Source: Alkalihalobacillus alcalophilus ATCC 27647 = CGMCC 1.3604
GTDB lineage: Bacteria; Bacillota; Bacilli; Bacillales; Bacillaceae_D
Direction: 5' to 3'
Length of the DNA: 64,000 nucleotides
Assembly (NCBI RefSeq): GCF_000292245.2
Contig: NZ_ALPT02000011.1
Coordinates: 5,405-69,404 of the forward strand
Shown here piece by piece: positions 42,572 through 51,125 of the stretch. Below the pieces are notes generated by a model that had not been told where the DNA came from, searched no databases, and worked only from the letters and a program-made list of their open reading frames with translations. Each line of letters opens with the position of its first letter. Positions within the stretch are counted from its first letter, which is position 1. A program made the translations under genes and the position numbers.

Positions 42572-43954
42572 ATGATGAGTTGGAAACCAAACCGTTCGTC
42601 TTCTCAAAGTCTATACGAACAAATTAAATCATGGATGATTACCAAAATTAATCAGGGCGAATGGGTCATCGGTGAAAAGCTACCGACACAGCGAAAACTT
42701 GCTGAACAGTTAGAAGTAAATAGGAGTACGATTATTCAAGTATTGGAGGAATTAAAAGCAGAGGGCATTCTTGCTTCAAAACAAGGTGGATATACTTATG
42801 TAAAGAGCAAAAGCTGGAATCAATTTATTAAGAACCAACCAAAATTAAATTGGTCTAGAACGATCAATCAAGGCTTGTATAAATCAAACCTCGACACGAT
42901 TCAGAAAGTGAATGAGTATGAATTTTCACCTGGAATTATTCGTTTAGGGACAGGGGAAATGTCACCAGATTTAATGCCCGCTAAATTAATCAAAAATGCA
43001 ATAGTAAATATCCAGCTAGACTCAACCAATTTAGGCTATTCTGAGTCACAAGGGGACCTGGTATTACGCGAGTCTTTGTCCAAGCATCTTCTCAAAAGAG
43101 GATTACACACATCACCTGAAAACATTTTAATCGTGTCTGGAGCCTTGCAAGCCTTACAGTTAATCTCGTTAGGTTTGTTAGACGCCAAGTCCTACATTTT
43201 TTATGATCGGCCTTCTTATTTGCCATCGATTCCTTCTGTACATTCATTATATTGTGCACAATTAAAGGATAACCAGAACAAAGGGTTTTACTATACGATC
43301 CCAACATTAAATAATCCTACTGGTGACATTTTAAACATAGAAGAAAGGAAAGAAATTCTCTCTTCCACAAACATGCCGATTATTGAAGATGATGTTTATC
43401 ATGAATTAACCTTTGAACATGCCCCAAATGCACTGAAGTCCTTCGACCATGATGGCCAAGTGATTTATATCGGTAGTGTATCGAAGGTTATAAGCCCAGG
43501 ACTAAGAATTGGTTGGGTTGTCGCTCCAACATTGGTCATCAATCGGCTAGCAGACTTAAAAATGCAGCTTGATTACGGATGTAGTACATTATCACAACAA
43601 GTGATTTCGAATTTATTAAACACAGCTGCCTATGATGATCATGTGACTCACCTACGCCAACAATTAAAAGAGCGGGCCTCTTTTATGGAGAATCTATTAG
43701 AAAAACTTTTTTCACCTATTTCAACATGGAACACTCCCAAAGGTGGCTATTATATTTGGATAAAATTTGAAAAGCCTGTCATTACGAAATCCCTTTTTCA
43801 AAATTTGCTTAAGAAAAACATTTTAATCAACCCAGGCTATCTTTATTACCCAAAAGACTATTACCACTTAAGACTGTCATTTGCGTACTGCACATTTGAA
43901 GAGATGGAACATGGATTATCACTGTTATATGAAGAAGTAATGAAGGTTATTTAA
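42572..43954 (+). CDS. MocR/GntR-type PLP-dependent regulator
   Basis: 460 residues. An N-terminal GntR winged helix (SLYEQIKSWMITKINQGEWV, KLPTQRKLAEQLEVNRSTII) is fused to a fold-type I aminotransferase domain with NNPTGD and the PLP-lysine segment IYIGSVSKVISPGLRIGWVV. MocR proteins sense amino acids or PLP adducts. The divergent LysE-type exporter is its likely target. ATG 42572 or 42575 both fit the AAGGAG site. Confidence 0.92.
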   Translation: MMSWKPNRSSSQSLYEQIKSWMITKINQGEWVIGEKLPTQRKLAEQLEVNRSTIIQVLEELKAEGILASKQGGYTYVKSKSWNQFIKNQPKLNWSRTINQGLYKSNLDTIQKVNEYEFSPGIIRLGTGEMSPDLMPAKLIKNAIVNIQLDSTNLGYSESQGDLVLRESLSKHLLKRGLHTSPENILIVSGALQALQLISLGLLDAKSYIFYDRPSYLPSIPSVHSLYCAQLKDNQNKGFYYTIPTLNNPTGDILNIEERKEILSSTNMPIIEDDVYHELTFEHAPNALKSFDHDGQVIYIGSVSKVISPGLRIGWVVAPTLVINRLADLKMQLDYGCSTLSQQVISNLLNTAAYDDHVTHLRQQLKERASFMENLLEKLFSPISTWNTPKGGYYIWIKFEKPVITKSLFQNLLKKNILINPGYLYYPKDYYHLRLSFAYCTFEEMEHGLSLLYEEVMKVI

Positions 43955-44056
43955 TAACTTAGTACCTAGTTATCGTAAGCCCCGTTTTCAGAATGGAGCC
44001 AACATACAATCAGGAAAATAACTTAATGCTCTTTTAATTCTGTATTTCTAATTCAT

Positions 44057-44216
44057 CTAAACTGTCGTCGGTGTTCCTTGATGAAAAACCATTTGCCACT
44101 TGTCTTCTTTTCGTCTCCAGATTGAGTTCCTTATAGAAGATATATTATCGGTATGTCTGAGCGTTTTGTTACGTCTGTAGAAATAACATTTAGACCTAAG
44201 TTTACTATTATTCTTA
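44057..44216 (-). pseudogene. 3' remnant of a DUF4440/NTF2-like gene
   Basis: A minus-strand frame ending TAG at 44059-44057 reads SIRNSIWRRKEDKWQMVFHQ then GTPTTV, the highly typical C-terminus of DUF4440 (SnoaL/NTF2-like) proteins. About 50 codons are open; the start and first half are missing. No ribosome site is in place. Truncated copy. Confidence 0.68.
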
Positions 44217-44351
44217 AAGAACAAATTAATGATTAATCGAATTTATTCAATTAGAAATTTAATATGAACGGGATGGAACTAAACAAAACTCTCATTATAA
44301 ATCCATCCCCTTCTAACGGCATTTAAATCAAAGCTATAAAGTAGCTTCTTC

Positions 44352-44567
44352 TTAAGTATCATTGTCCTTTTTATATTCAAGAATATCACCAGGTTGACAG
44401 TCTAATGCTTTGCAAATCGCATCTAAAGTCGAGAGGCGGATCGCTTTTGCCTTGCCATTTTTCAAAACAGAAAGATTCGCCATCGTGATTCCTACTTTTC
44501 CTGATAGCTCTGTTACACTCATCTTTCTTTTCGCTAACATCACATCAATGTTGATTATAATCGACAT
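44352..44567 (-). CDS. XRE family regulator (YozG-like)
   Basis: 71 residues from ATG 44567 (GAGGTGAT upstream). A single helix-turn-helix: MLAKRKMSVTELSGKVGITM, then ANLSVLKNGKAKAIRLSTLD and DCQPGDILEY. This small group is almost always paired with a DUF2975 membrane protein, as here, where it starts 10 bp after that gene stops. Confidence 0.9.
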   Translation of the reverse strand: MSIIINIDVMLAKRKMSVTELSGKVGITMANLSVLKNGKAKAIRLSTLDAICKALDCQPGDILEYKKDNDT

Positions 44568-44577
44568 AGTTATCACC

Positions 44578-45054
44578 TCAAACTGTCAGATCATTTTCTA
44601 GTTTTATATCTATAGCACCTTCTAATAGCGTTTGGAGAACCGCAGAAAAGACTGCAATAACTAGTGAAGAAAAAATAATAATGATCCCGACAAGCCCAAT
44701 TCCAGGATGTAATGCATTTAACGTTACCAGAAGAATACTCCCCATTACATATAAAATGCTAATCATCATTGCACAGTATTTAATATTTTTCAACGCTATT
44801 ACAGAGGAGGTTGAGAAGACACTATTTTTATCAATGTATTTTAAAAGCCTTAATGCTTGGTATAAAGCAAAGAAAAATGGAATTGTCGTTACATATAAAC
44901 CAATTAAGACCGGATAATGTAAATACGCATATTCAGGAGCCACTTTTACCGATTCATTAGCTATCCAAGGTAACCAAAATATAGACAAAGCAAATATAAT
45001 AATCCCAATCAGAATAACAACTACCTTTAAAAAAATCGTTTTCCCTCGTACCAT
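44578..45054 (-). CDS. DUF2975 membrane protein
   Basis: 158 residues with four helices (about 9-27, 48-67, 91-111, 116-139) and the loop LRLLKYIDKNSVFSTSSVIA typical of DUF2975. Paired with the downstream XRE regulator. The pair is widespread in Firmicutes; its role is unclear, perhaps membrane-linked control of the regulator. ATG 45054 follows GAGGTG. Confidence 0.88.
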   Translation of the reverse strand: MVRGKTIFLKVVVILIGIIIFALSIFWLPWIANESVKVAPEYAYLHYPVLIGLYVTTIPFFFALYQALRLLKYIDKNSVFSTSSVIALKNIKYCAMMISILYVMGSILLVTLNALHPGIGLVGIIIIFSSLVIAVFSAVLQTLLEGAIDIKLENDLTV

Positions 45055-45222
45055 AAAAACACCTCACTTGTTTATCGTTATTTTTAATATATTATAAATT
45101 TTATCGAATAACAATAAATTATTATCCTTTTACAACAATATATTAATACCTTAACGATTGTGTAAAAAAATGTTATCATCGATAGAGAATTCCATTTTAA
45201 ATTAAGAAAAGAGGTTAAAAGT

Positions 45223-45405
45223 ATGCAGTACGACATTCCGTGGGGATCAATCCTTTATCAGATAATTTCTGTTGGACTTATTATCTTGTTCGTTTATTTG
45301 ATTATAAAGCTAGTCATGAATTCAAAAGAAAAAAAGAATCAACAAAAAGAGCTTGAACAGAAATTGGATAAAGTAATAGGAATACTGGAGAAAGAAAAGA
45401 AATAG
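45223..45405 (+). CDS. Small single-helix membrane protein (60 aa)
   Basis: 60 residues: one helix (about 11-31) and a highly charged coiled-coil tail (SKEKKNQQKELEQKLDKVIG). It starts at ATG 45223 after AGAGGTT. It resembles DUF4083-type small Bacillus proteins and the 54-residue product at 32464-32628. Two stem-loops lie downstream. Confidence 0.7.
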   Translation: MQYDIPWGSILYQIISVGLIILFVYLIIKLVMNSKEKKNQQKELEQKLDKVIGILEKEKK

Positions 45406-45426
45406 AAAGCCCATGCTAAAATGGCC

Positions 45427-45534
45427 ACAAAACGAAGACTGCTAGTCGCCCCGTAGTATTCGTTTTGTATAGAGTGAAAAGGGTGCCAAAAAGGATAGTG
45501 TGAACTGTTGGTCTTGTTCACCTACCCTTTTTTT
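45427..45534 (+). terminator. Tandem stem-loops, second one a terminator
   Basis: First: ACAAAACGAA (45427-45436) with TTCGTTTTGT (45459-45468), extended inward by CTGCTA/TAGTA. Second: AAGGATAGTGTGAAC with GTTCACCTACCCTT, followed by seven T. The second is a normal terminator; the first is extra. Confidence 0.6.
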
Positions 45535-46141
45535 AAAGCCTTGATTCGTTTTGTTCATACTTCATATATAAGTAATAGTTAATTCCGCTGAGCTTGCTAT
45601 GTTTTTGCTTAACACGTTTAACCTCTTTAAACCCTAGTTTTTCGTATAATTTAATCGCACCTGTATTGATATCTGCAACTCCGTCGAGAATGTACTCATT
45701 GTACTCTGGCAAAGCAAAGAGATGGTTTTTTTATAATGGCTGATGCGACACCTCTTCTTCTATATTTCTCGGCCGTTGCGACAAAACCAACGGAGGCCAC
45801 CTTTTCTCCAGTTTTAGTGGACGGTTGTTGAAACTCTTTTTTGAAGACGATATTAGCAATCGTTCCTTTATACAGCCCTAAGTGCTTTCTTAATTCTTTT
45901 TGTCATGGTTAATCGATTGGGTGTGACCATCTGATAACACCGTAATACCTGCAACCTCTCCATCAATCAAAGCAACATAAAAAACATCAAGATTAAACAT
46001 ATGTTCTAAAGCCTTAGCGAGCTTCTTTTTATCCTTTGAAAAAAACCTAAGGTCATGACCAAACCCATCAACAAAAGCCTGACTTACCATTTCCCTTGCC
46101 TTTTCACCTAATTCACTCGCTCGTTTGATTTCCATCATCAT
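45533..46141 (-). pseudogene. GNAT acetyltransferase with two frameshifts
   Basis: ATG 46141 (AAGGAGG upstream) opens EIKRASELGEKAREMVSQAF and stops at QSINHDKKN. Restoring one A gives DKKELRKHLGLYKGTIANIV and the acetyl-CoA loop EKYRRRGVASAII. A second shift at an A7 run (plus T7, 45725-45732 region) leads to HLFALPEYNEYILDGVADIN, LYEKLGFKEVKRVKQKHSKL and the end. Both breaks are in A runs. The gene overlaps the TetR gene by 29 nt and is otherwise complete. Confidence 0.78.
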
Positions 46142-46742
46142 TTGCCTCCTTCATAAGAAATGCCATGACGATTTTAGGATTCGGAGAGATAAAACGTTCC
46201 TTCATCGTTAACCTAATATTTGTAAGGCCTTGTAATGTAGCTAAATAAAAGAAGGCCATCTCCTTTTCATCTCCGTCTTTAAATTGTCCAAGCGTTTGAC
46301 CCTTTTTAATCAAAATAGCCAATTGATTCAGCATCGCTTCACTTTGTTCATTTAAAAATTTCACTTCTGGTGGTGGATTCTCCATTGTACTAGCCTGATT
46401 CATAAGCATAAGAAACTCCGAAAATTGCTCATTTTTGTTGAGATCATTTAAAATCTCCAACGTTAACCTTTGAATAATTTCTGTTGGGGAAGCATCACTC
46501 TGAAACATTTCAACATTTTCTTTCAAGCCAGTTGCGGCCACGTTAACAAGTTCATTAAACAAATGATCCTTCGATTTATAATGACGATACATAAGACCTG
46601 TACTAACTTGAGCCTTGTTTGCAATATCCTGAACACTCGTTGCCGAAAACCCTTTTTGAGTAAATAATTTGATCGCAGCTGATTGAATTTTTTCTCTTGT
46701 AGCCATTCTCATAGCCTCATACTGTTCCTTTGTTCTAGGCAT
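46113..46742 (-). CDS. TetR family transcriptional regulator
   Basis: 209 residues from ATG 46742 (AGAGGTGG upstream). The N-terminal helix-turn-helix is ATREKIQSAAIKLFTQKGFS, then ATSVQDIANKAQVSTGLMYR and HYKSKDHLFNEL. The ligand domain is all helical and unassigned. It overlaps the downstream broken GNAT gene, so the two were one operon. A perfect palindrome lies 20 bp upstream of its start. Confidence 0.9.
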   Translation of the reverse strand: MPRTKEQYEAMRMATREKIQSAAIKLFTQKGFSATSVQDIANKAQVSTGLMYRHYKSKDHLFNELVNVAATGLKENVEMFQSDASPTEIIQRLTLEILNDLNKNEQFSEFLMLMNQASTMENPPPEVKFLNEQSEAMLNQLAILIKKGQTLGQFKDGDEKEMAFFYLATLQGLTNIRLTMKERFISPNPKIVMAFLMKEANDDGNQTSE

Positions 46743-46762
46743 TAAAACCACCTCTTTTAATG

Positions 46763-46780
46763 AATGAATATATATTCATT
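46763..46780 (-). promoter_or_regulatory. TetR-type operator (perfect 18-bp palindrome)
   Basis: AATGAATATATATTCATT is fully self-complementary and lies 20 bp before the TetR start, in the promoter region. Palindromes with TGAAT/ATTCA arms are common TetR-family sites. Autorepression is the natural reading. Confidence 0.75.
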
Positions 46781-46909
46781 ATAAAACCACTTATCCAAAT
46801 GTCAACTAACCTTTTACCCATTAAGCTTTTTTTAGTAACTACCACCATTTGTCCGTAGCCACTTCCCTTTTTAAAGAAATGATGCTATACTGATCTAGCG
46901 ATGAGCTAA

Positions 46910-47014
46910 TTTGCATAAGACGAGATTGACATGCCTTAATGGCAGGCACAAATGTGGAGTGCCGTCTCTCGCCGCAAAACGCCAAAAAAGACGTCCGAAT
47001 GGACGTCTTTTTTT
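46910..47014 (+). ncRNA. Orphan structured RNA ending in a terminator
   Basis: TGCCTTAATGGCA and GGCACAAATGTGGAGTGCC are adjacent hairpins, closed by AGAC/GTCT. Then comes CGCCGCAAAACGCC and a strong terminator, AAAAAAGACGTCC, GAAT, GGACGTCTTTTTTT (46984-47014). A weak -10 (TATACT, 46886-46891) lies upstream. No plus-strand gene follows. It looks like a riboswitch-type leader or small RNA, but I cannot match it to a known class. The terminator may also serve the minus-strand fragment that follows. Confidence 0.45.
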
Positions 47015-47069
47015 CATTATTCTTAAGTAATCGAGCTTGCTGATTTACACAAAATATAACCTGCCTTAT

Positions 47070-47174
47070 TTAACTTTTGTCTCTTAAAGCCTTTTTCGTA
47101 AATTCATATCCAAGCCCACTACTAGCTCCAGTTATAAACCATACCCTTAATTTATTCTTACTTGCAGATGTCAT
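47070..47174 (-). pseudogene. Short-chain dehydrogenase N-terminal fragment
   Basis: ATG 47174 (GGGAGGAAG upstream) opens MTSASKNKLRVWFITGASSG then LGYEFTKKALRDKS and stops. VWFITGASSGLG is the NAD(P)-binding TGxxxGxG motif of SDR enzymes. Only 34 codons remain, with no catalytic YxxxK, so the gene is truncated. Confidence 0.75.
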
Positions 47175-47661
47175 TATACATCTTCCTCCCTTTTATAAAA
47201 AACACTTATTAACAAACAAAAAGCACAGGCAGCGGCCTATGCTCAACATAAATAAAATGAAACTTTAAGAGAATACCCATTATATTTACAACTCTTACCT
47301 CAAAACGAATCATTGAATCGCTTCAAAAAATATTTGACAAAATGATCGAATATTGGTTGTAATGACTTAATGTAGGTAAACAAAAAAGAGGGTCATTGAG
47401 CCTCTTTTTGCACCACATATAAATGGTTTTCCTCTAAAAGACAGATCAATTCTATTATCTCGGCATAAGCAGAGCCTTTGAACGTATTAAATTAACGCTT
47501 CAAAGTTAGAATGATCGATCAAAAGGAAAACCTCCGTTCACTAAAGTTACCTAAACTTCAACAGTAATTACAACAACCGTCAACCCCATTTAAGAATCGG
47601 CTAATAAAAACCTCCTTCAATATAATCGGAAACATCTACCGCTCGTTCCTTTATCAAAAAA
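47175..47661. other. Non-coding gap, no gene recognised
   Basis: AT-rich sequence with many stops in all frames. It contains one terminator-like hairpin (47382-47409). Short open stretches exist, but none has a ribosome site together with recognisable similarity. Confidence 0.5.
47382..47409. terminator. Terminator-like hairpin
   Basis: AAAAAAGAGG, a 9-nt loop, CCTCTTTTT. No adjacent gene clearly uses it, so it may be a relic. Confidence 0.5.
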
Positions 47662-48066
47662 TCACCTTATCCCCATCACAGCCCCAAAATATTGCTGGCC
47701 GATTGTAAAACAAATAAACGCACATAATTCACTAATTTCCTTATCGGAAAAACCTTCTTTTAACACAGCAAACATCGGCTCTGACATCTTTCCATTTTGT
47801 TTGACTACCACCTCAGCAAACCCGACGGCTAATGACGTTTTTTCATCAAAAATAGCTGTATTTGGTCCACCTTTTGCCTTGCAGTATTCACAATGATTTT
47901 GCTGCGCAAGACTTCTTCGTACTTGTTCTTTTAGTTGAGCAGATAAACTACCGTCCTTTTCAAGTTCATCTCCTAAATCGGTCCATTTAGTTAATATATT
48001 TCGATTATGACCAAGCAGTTGTTGGAACGATGTTTGACCGTATGCAGATTTTTTTATTCTATCCAC
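47662..48066 (-). CDS. Carboxymuconolactone decarboxylase/AhpD-like protein
   Basis: 134 residues from GTG 48066, which follows GGAGGAG. The all-helical CMD fold is recognisable by NHCEYCKAKGGPNTAIFDEK, with the CxxC of AhpD-like peroxidases, and SLAVGFAEVV. CxxCxxx lacks the usual following His. Probably a thiol-dependent oxidoreductase. It is divergent from an Lrp/AsnC regulator, which may control it. Confidence 0.8.
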   Translation of the reverse strand: MDRIKKSAYGQTSFQQLLGHNRNILTKWTDLGDELEKDGSLSAQLKEQVRRSLAQQNHCEYCKAKGGPNTAIFDEKTSLAVGFAEVVVKQNGKMSEPMFAVLKEGFSDKEISELCAFICFTIGQQYFGAVMGIR

Positions 48067-48189
48067 TTCATCTCCTCCTTTAATACATCTAAATATAATC
48101 AATATAAAGTTGTTTCTCTATAAAGTTTTTAAGGTATTATGTATGTATACTTAAATATTTCAAGGAAATGAGAGGTATCAGCATTAAAA

Positions 48190-48603
48190 ATGAAAATTGA
48201 TGAAATAGATAAAAAAATCATTGAGGAACTAATGACAAACAGTCGTATATCAATGACTGAATTGGGGAAAAGAGTAAGTTTGTCATCACCAACTGTTACA
48301 GAAAGAGTTAGACAAATGGAATACTATGGCCTCATAAAAAAATATACGTTAGAAGTCGATTATGAGAAGTTAGGACTCCCCGTACAATGTATCATTGAAG
48401 CCACGATAAAAAATGGAGAATATCAACGATTTAAAACTTATATTAAGCAACTACCTAATGTTGAATTCTGTTACCGAATAGCTGGAAATTCTTGTTTTAT
48501 GCTTAAAATGCATTTTGAGAAAATCGGTGATGTTGAACAATTTATTGATAATGTCAATCCACTTGCTCACACCTCGACCTATTTTATTTTCTCCAAGGTT
48601 TGA
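48190..48603 (+). CDS. Lrp/AsnC family regulator
   Basis: 137 residues. The N-terminal HTH (KIDEIDKKIIEELMTNSRIS, then SLSSPTVTERVRQMEYYGLI) is followed by a RAM domain. Members sense amino acids and act as oligomers. Start ATG 48190 follows GAGGTATC. It is divergent from the AhpD-like gene across 123 bp. Confidence 0.9.
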   Translation: MKIDEIDKKIIEELMTNSRISMTELGKRVSLSSPTVTERVRQMEYYGLIKKYTLEVDYEKLGLPVQCIIEATIKNGEYQRFKTYIKQLPNVEFCYRIAGNSCFMLKMHFEKIGDVEQFIDNVNPLAHTSTYFIFSKV

Positions 48604-48616
48604 TAGAGTTAACTAA

Positions 48617-48750
48617 TGAGGCCATTGAAAAAGTCTTGTTAGTTAGAATAGGTTTGGAGCATGTAGCTTACCGCCAGCTACATGCCACAGCAATCGTGGG
48701 TGAGTCGGGAGCCTCCGGGGCTTCTCACTTGCTCTATTTTGGATGAGTTT
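48617..48750. repeat. Palindromic intergenic repeat
   Basis: Contains GCATGTAGCTTACC with GCCAGCTACATGC (a perfect 10-bp stem, 48659-48685 region) and GTGAGTCGGGAGCC with GGCTTCTCAC. No coding frame. It lies exactly where the neighbouring hydrolase gene loses its C-terminus. Confidence 0.6.
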
Positions 48751-48756
48751 CTTACG

Positions 48757-49326
48757 TCATAATCTTTCTGCCTTTTTGCCAGCACAAATGACTTTTAAAG
48801 GGATATTACTCTTCTGTTCAACCCGATCTTTTAGCTGCTGCAAACTCTCCATGAACTCATCATAATTTCCTTCAATCGTAAACTGCTGGTTATATGTGGC
48901 TTGAAACTGGTGCGACATCGTCGGAAGAAATCTTTCTTTATAAAGCTCCGGTGTTGAATCAATCAAAACTAATCCTCCCACTTTATGAGGATAAGTAGAA
49001 GCAAATAATCTTGCATTTACACCACCAAATGAATGACCTACTAATATGTATGGAAGTTCAATATCAAGGTAGTTTAGGAGTGAATTCAACTCCTCTACCA
49101 TCTGCAGACTCGTCCTAGGATGGCCGCTTTTTTCACTTTTCCCTAACCCAGCCCTATCATAAACAAGAACATTTGCCAATTCAGATAATTCATTCACGAT
49201 ACTATCCCAAGTCGTCGAATTATCACCATAACCAGCTTCCATAATGATAGTTGGCTTGTGTTCGTGATTTTTATATAACTTCACAAATAAATGAGTGTCG
49301 TTTACTGGAACAATGATTTCTTTCAC
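48757..49326 (-). pseudogene. Alpha/beta hydrolase, C-terminally truncated
   Basis: 189 codons. N-terminal hydrolase core: IIMEAGYGDNSTTWDSIV, VYDRAGLGKSEKSGHPRT, and nucleophile elbow LVGHSFGGVNARLFA (Ser ~97), then GLVLIDSTPEL. The frame ends at KVICAGKKAERL, before the strand and loop that supply the catalytic Asp and His, about 70 residues short of the family. The palindromic repeat begins 7 bp after the stop. Likely inactive. Confidence 0.72.
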
Positions 49327-49376
49327 CTAATTATGGTTTTGTTTAGGCATTTCATTCCTCCTATAAGAACTATGAC

Positions 49377-49409
49377 AAAAAAGCCTGACATAGTAAAAAT
49401 CAGGCTCAA
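49377..49409 (-). terminator. Terminator of ferric iron transporter operon
   Basis: Minus strand: GAGCCTGA, loop, TCAGGCTTTTTT, 6 bp beyond the permease stop. Confidence 0.8.
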
Positions 49410-49414
49410 TTAAG

Positions 49415-51094
49415 TCAATATTTCTTTAATAAATATCGTAATGGAATAATAGACACGATGACGATTAATAAAGCGGCTGGTGCTGCCATATGATAAATCG
49501 CTTCACTCGCTTCCACCCAAATCCTAACAGCTAACGTGTCAAAACCTGGTGGCCTTAATAATAATGTTGCTGGTAATTCTTTAATGCTACTAACAAAAAC
49601 TAATGCTCCACCAGCCAAAATACCTGGCAAAATCGATGGAATAATGACTTTAATTAACACTTTCCATGGCGGATGCCCTAGACTCCTTGCCGCTTCGTCC
49701 ATTCGTGGTGATAATAGACTCAATGAGGCATCTGTTGATTGCATAGCTTGCGGTAAGAAACGAATTACAAAAGCAAAAGCAATCAAATAATAGGTATTAT
49801 AAAGAACTGGTATATGATTATTAAATATAAAAATAATCCCTAGTGCCACAATTACTCCTGGAAGAGCATAACCTGCATAACTAATTTTTTCAATAAAATA
49901 AGAAACTCTAGATGGATATCTGGATCGTAAATAAACGACTGGTAAAGCCATAATCATACAAATAATTGCAGCTAATCCTGAAACTTTGATGCTATTCCAA
50001 GCATACATCCAAAAATTCGCATTTAATGCCCCTTCTTGAATTCCTAAGACAGACCAGTATATAAGCACACCAATTGGTAAAACAACTGAGATTATAAATA
50101 TAAACCAGACAAACAATGTAGCGAACCATTTCCATTTTCCAAGTGGAAGATTATCGGTCTCTTTAAAAGAATTACTTGATTGATGATAAGATTGTTTCTT
50201 TTTTGACTTTGCTTCAATCCAGAGAATAATTAATGTCAAACCGATTAAAACAACGCTTAAAACAGTCGCTGACACATTATCGTAACTCCCCATTTGATAG
50301 TAGATCGCAGCGGTAAATGTTGTATACCTCATCATCGCAATTGCCCCAAAATCAGACAAAACATATAAAGCGATCAGAATAGCTCCCGCTCCTATAGCCG
50401 GTCTTAAAAAGGGCAGATTAACTTTCCAAAAAACTTGCCATGTTGATAATCCTTGCGACCGTGCAACCTCTTCAAAGTTACGGTTCATCTTTCTGATAGA
50501 CGCACTTGCAATCAGGAAAACGTATGGGTATGTAAATAGAGTTAACACTAAAAAGATGCCCGTAAATGAATAAATATTAAAAGAATATTCACCAATAAGA
50601 TTTACTAACCAATCATGTGACTCCCATTCCCGTGCAACCCAACCTCTAGGGCCAAAGACAATAATATACGTTACAGCTCCAACATACGGGGGAATAACAA
50701 GAGGTAAAGCTAAGAGCCATTGCCACATTTTCCTGCCTGGTAAAGAAGTTCGATTAACAAGCCATGCTAAGGCCACTCCAATAACGACAGCGGCAAATGT
50801 TACACTTACCGTCAAACTTAATGTATTCCAAATTAATCGTGGAATCCTCGAATCTAATAAGCTTATCCAACGATCGGCCCCTGCAAATAATGACATCCCA
50901 ATTACATAAAGGACCGGAATCGCCATCATAATAGCCGTTACGACGGCAAACATAAATAGAATGCCTCCAGGTTTGCTCCCTTTTTTCCCTAATACAAACT
51001 CTTTAATTGAAAAACGGCGAGAGGATGGAGATAAAATATCCCCATCCTTAGTTTCTTGCTTATGTTGTTTATCATTGTTTTCATGATGACTCAT
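49415..51094 (-). CDS. fbpB: Ferric iron ABC transporter permease (two fused domains)
   Basis: 559 residues with about 12 helices and two BPD_transp_1 modules (EEVARSQGLSTWQVFWKVNL near 215 and DEAARSLGHPPWKVLIKVII near 480; both are EAA loops). This matches the double-length FbpB/AfuB/SfuB permeases of ferric-ion importers. It ends the operon after the binding protein, with a 31-bp gap. Confidence 0.92.
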   Translation of the reverse strand: MSHHENNDKQHKQETKDGDILSPSSRRFSIKEFVLGKKGSKPGGILFMFAVVTAIMMAIPVLYVIGMSLFAGADRWISLLDSRIPRLIWNTLSLTVSVTFAAVVIGVALAWLVNRTSLPGRKMWQWLLALPLVIPPYVGAVTYIIVFGPRGWVAREWESHDWLVNLIGEYSFNIYSFTGIFLVLTLFTYPYVFLIASASIRKMNRNFEEVARSQGLSTWQVFWKVNLPFLRPAIGAGAILIALYVLSDFGAIAMMRYTTFTAAIYYQMGSYDNVSATVLSVVLIGLTLIILWIEAKSKKKQSYHQSSNSFKETDNLPLGKWKWFATLFVWFIFIISVVLPIGVLIYWSVLGIQEGALNANFWMYAWNSIKVSGLAAIICMIMALPVVYLRSRYPSRVSYFIEKISYAGYALPGVIVALGIIFIFNNHIPVLYNTYYLIAFAFVIRFLPQAMQSTDASLSLLSPRMDEAARSLGHPPWKVLIKVIIPSILPGILAGGALVFVSSIKELPATLLLRPPGFDTLAVRIWVEASEAIYHMAAPAALLIVIVSIIPLRYLLKKY

Positions 51095-51125
51095 CTTGAT
51101 ACAACTCCTACTCGCCTTATCTTTA

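Noticed and set aside
46910..47014. Identity as a known riboswitch (lithium/sodium, fluoride, guanidine, SAM, preQ1, ZTP)
   Set aside because: None of the conserved core sequences I know for these classes is present, so no class was assigned.
47077..47268. 63-codon plus-strand frame
   Set aside because: Antisense to the SDR fragment and its flank; no ribosome site.
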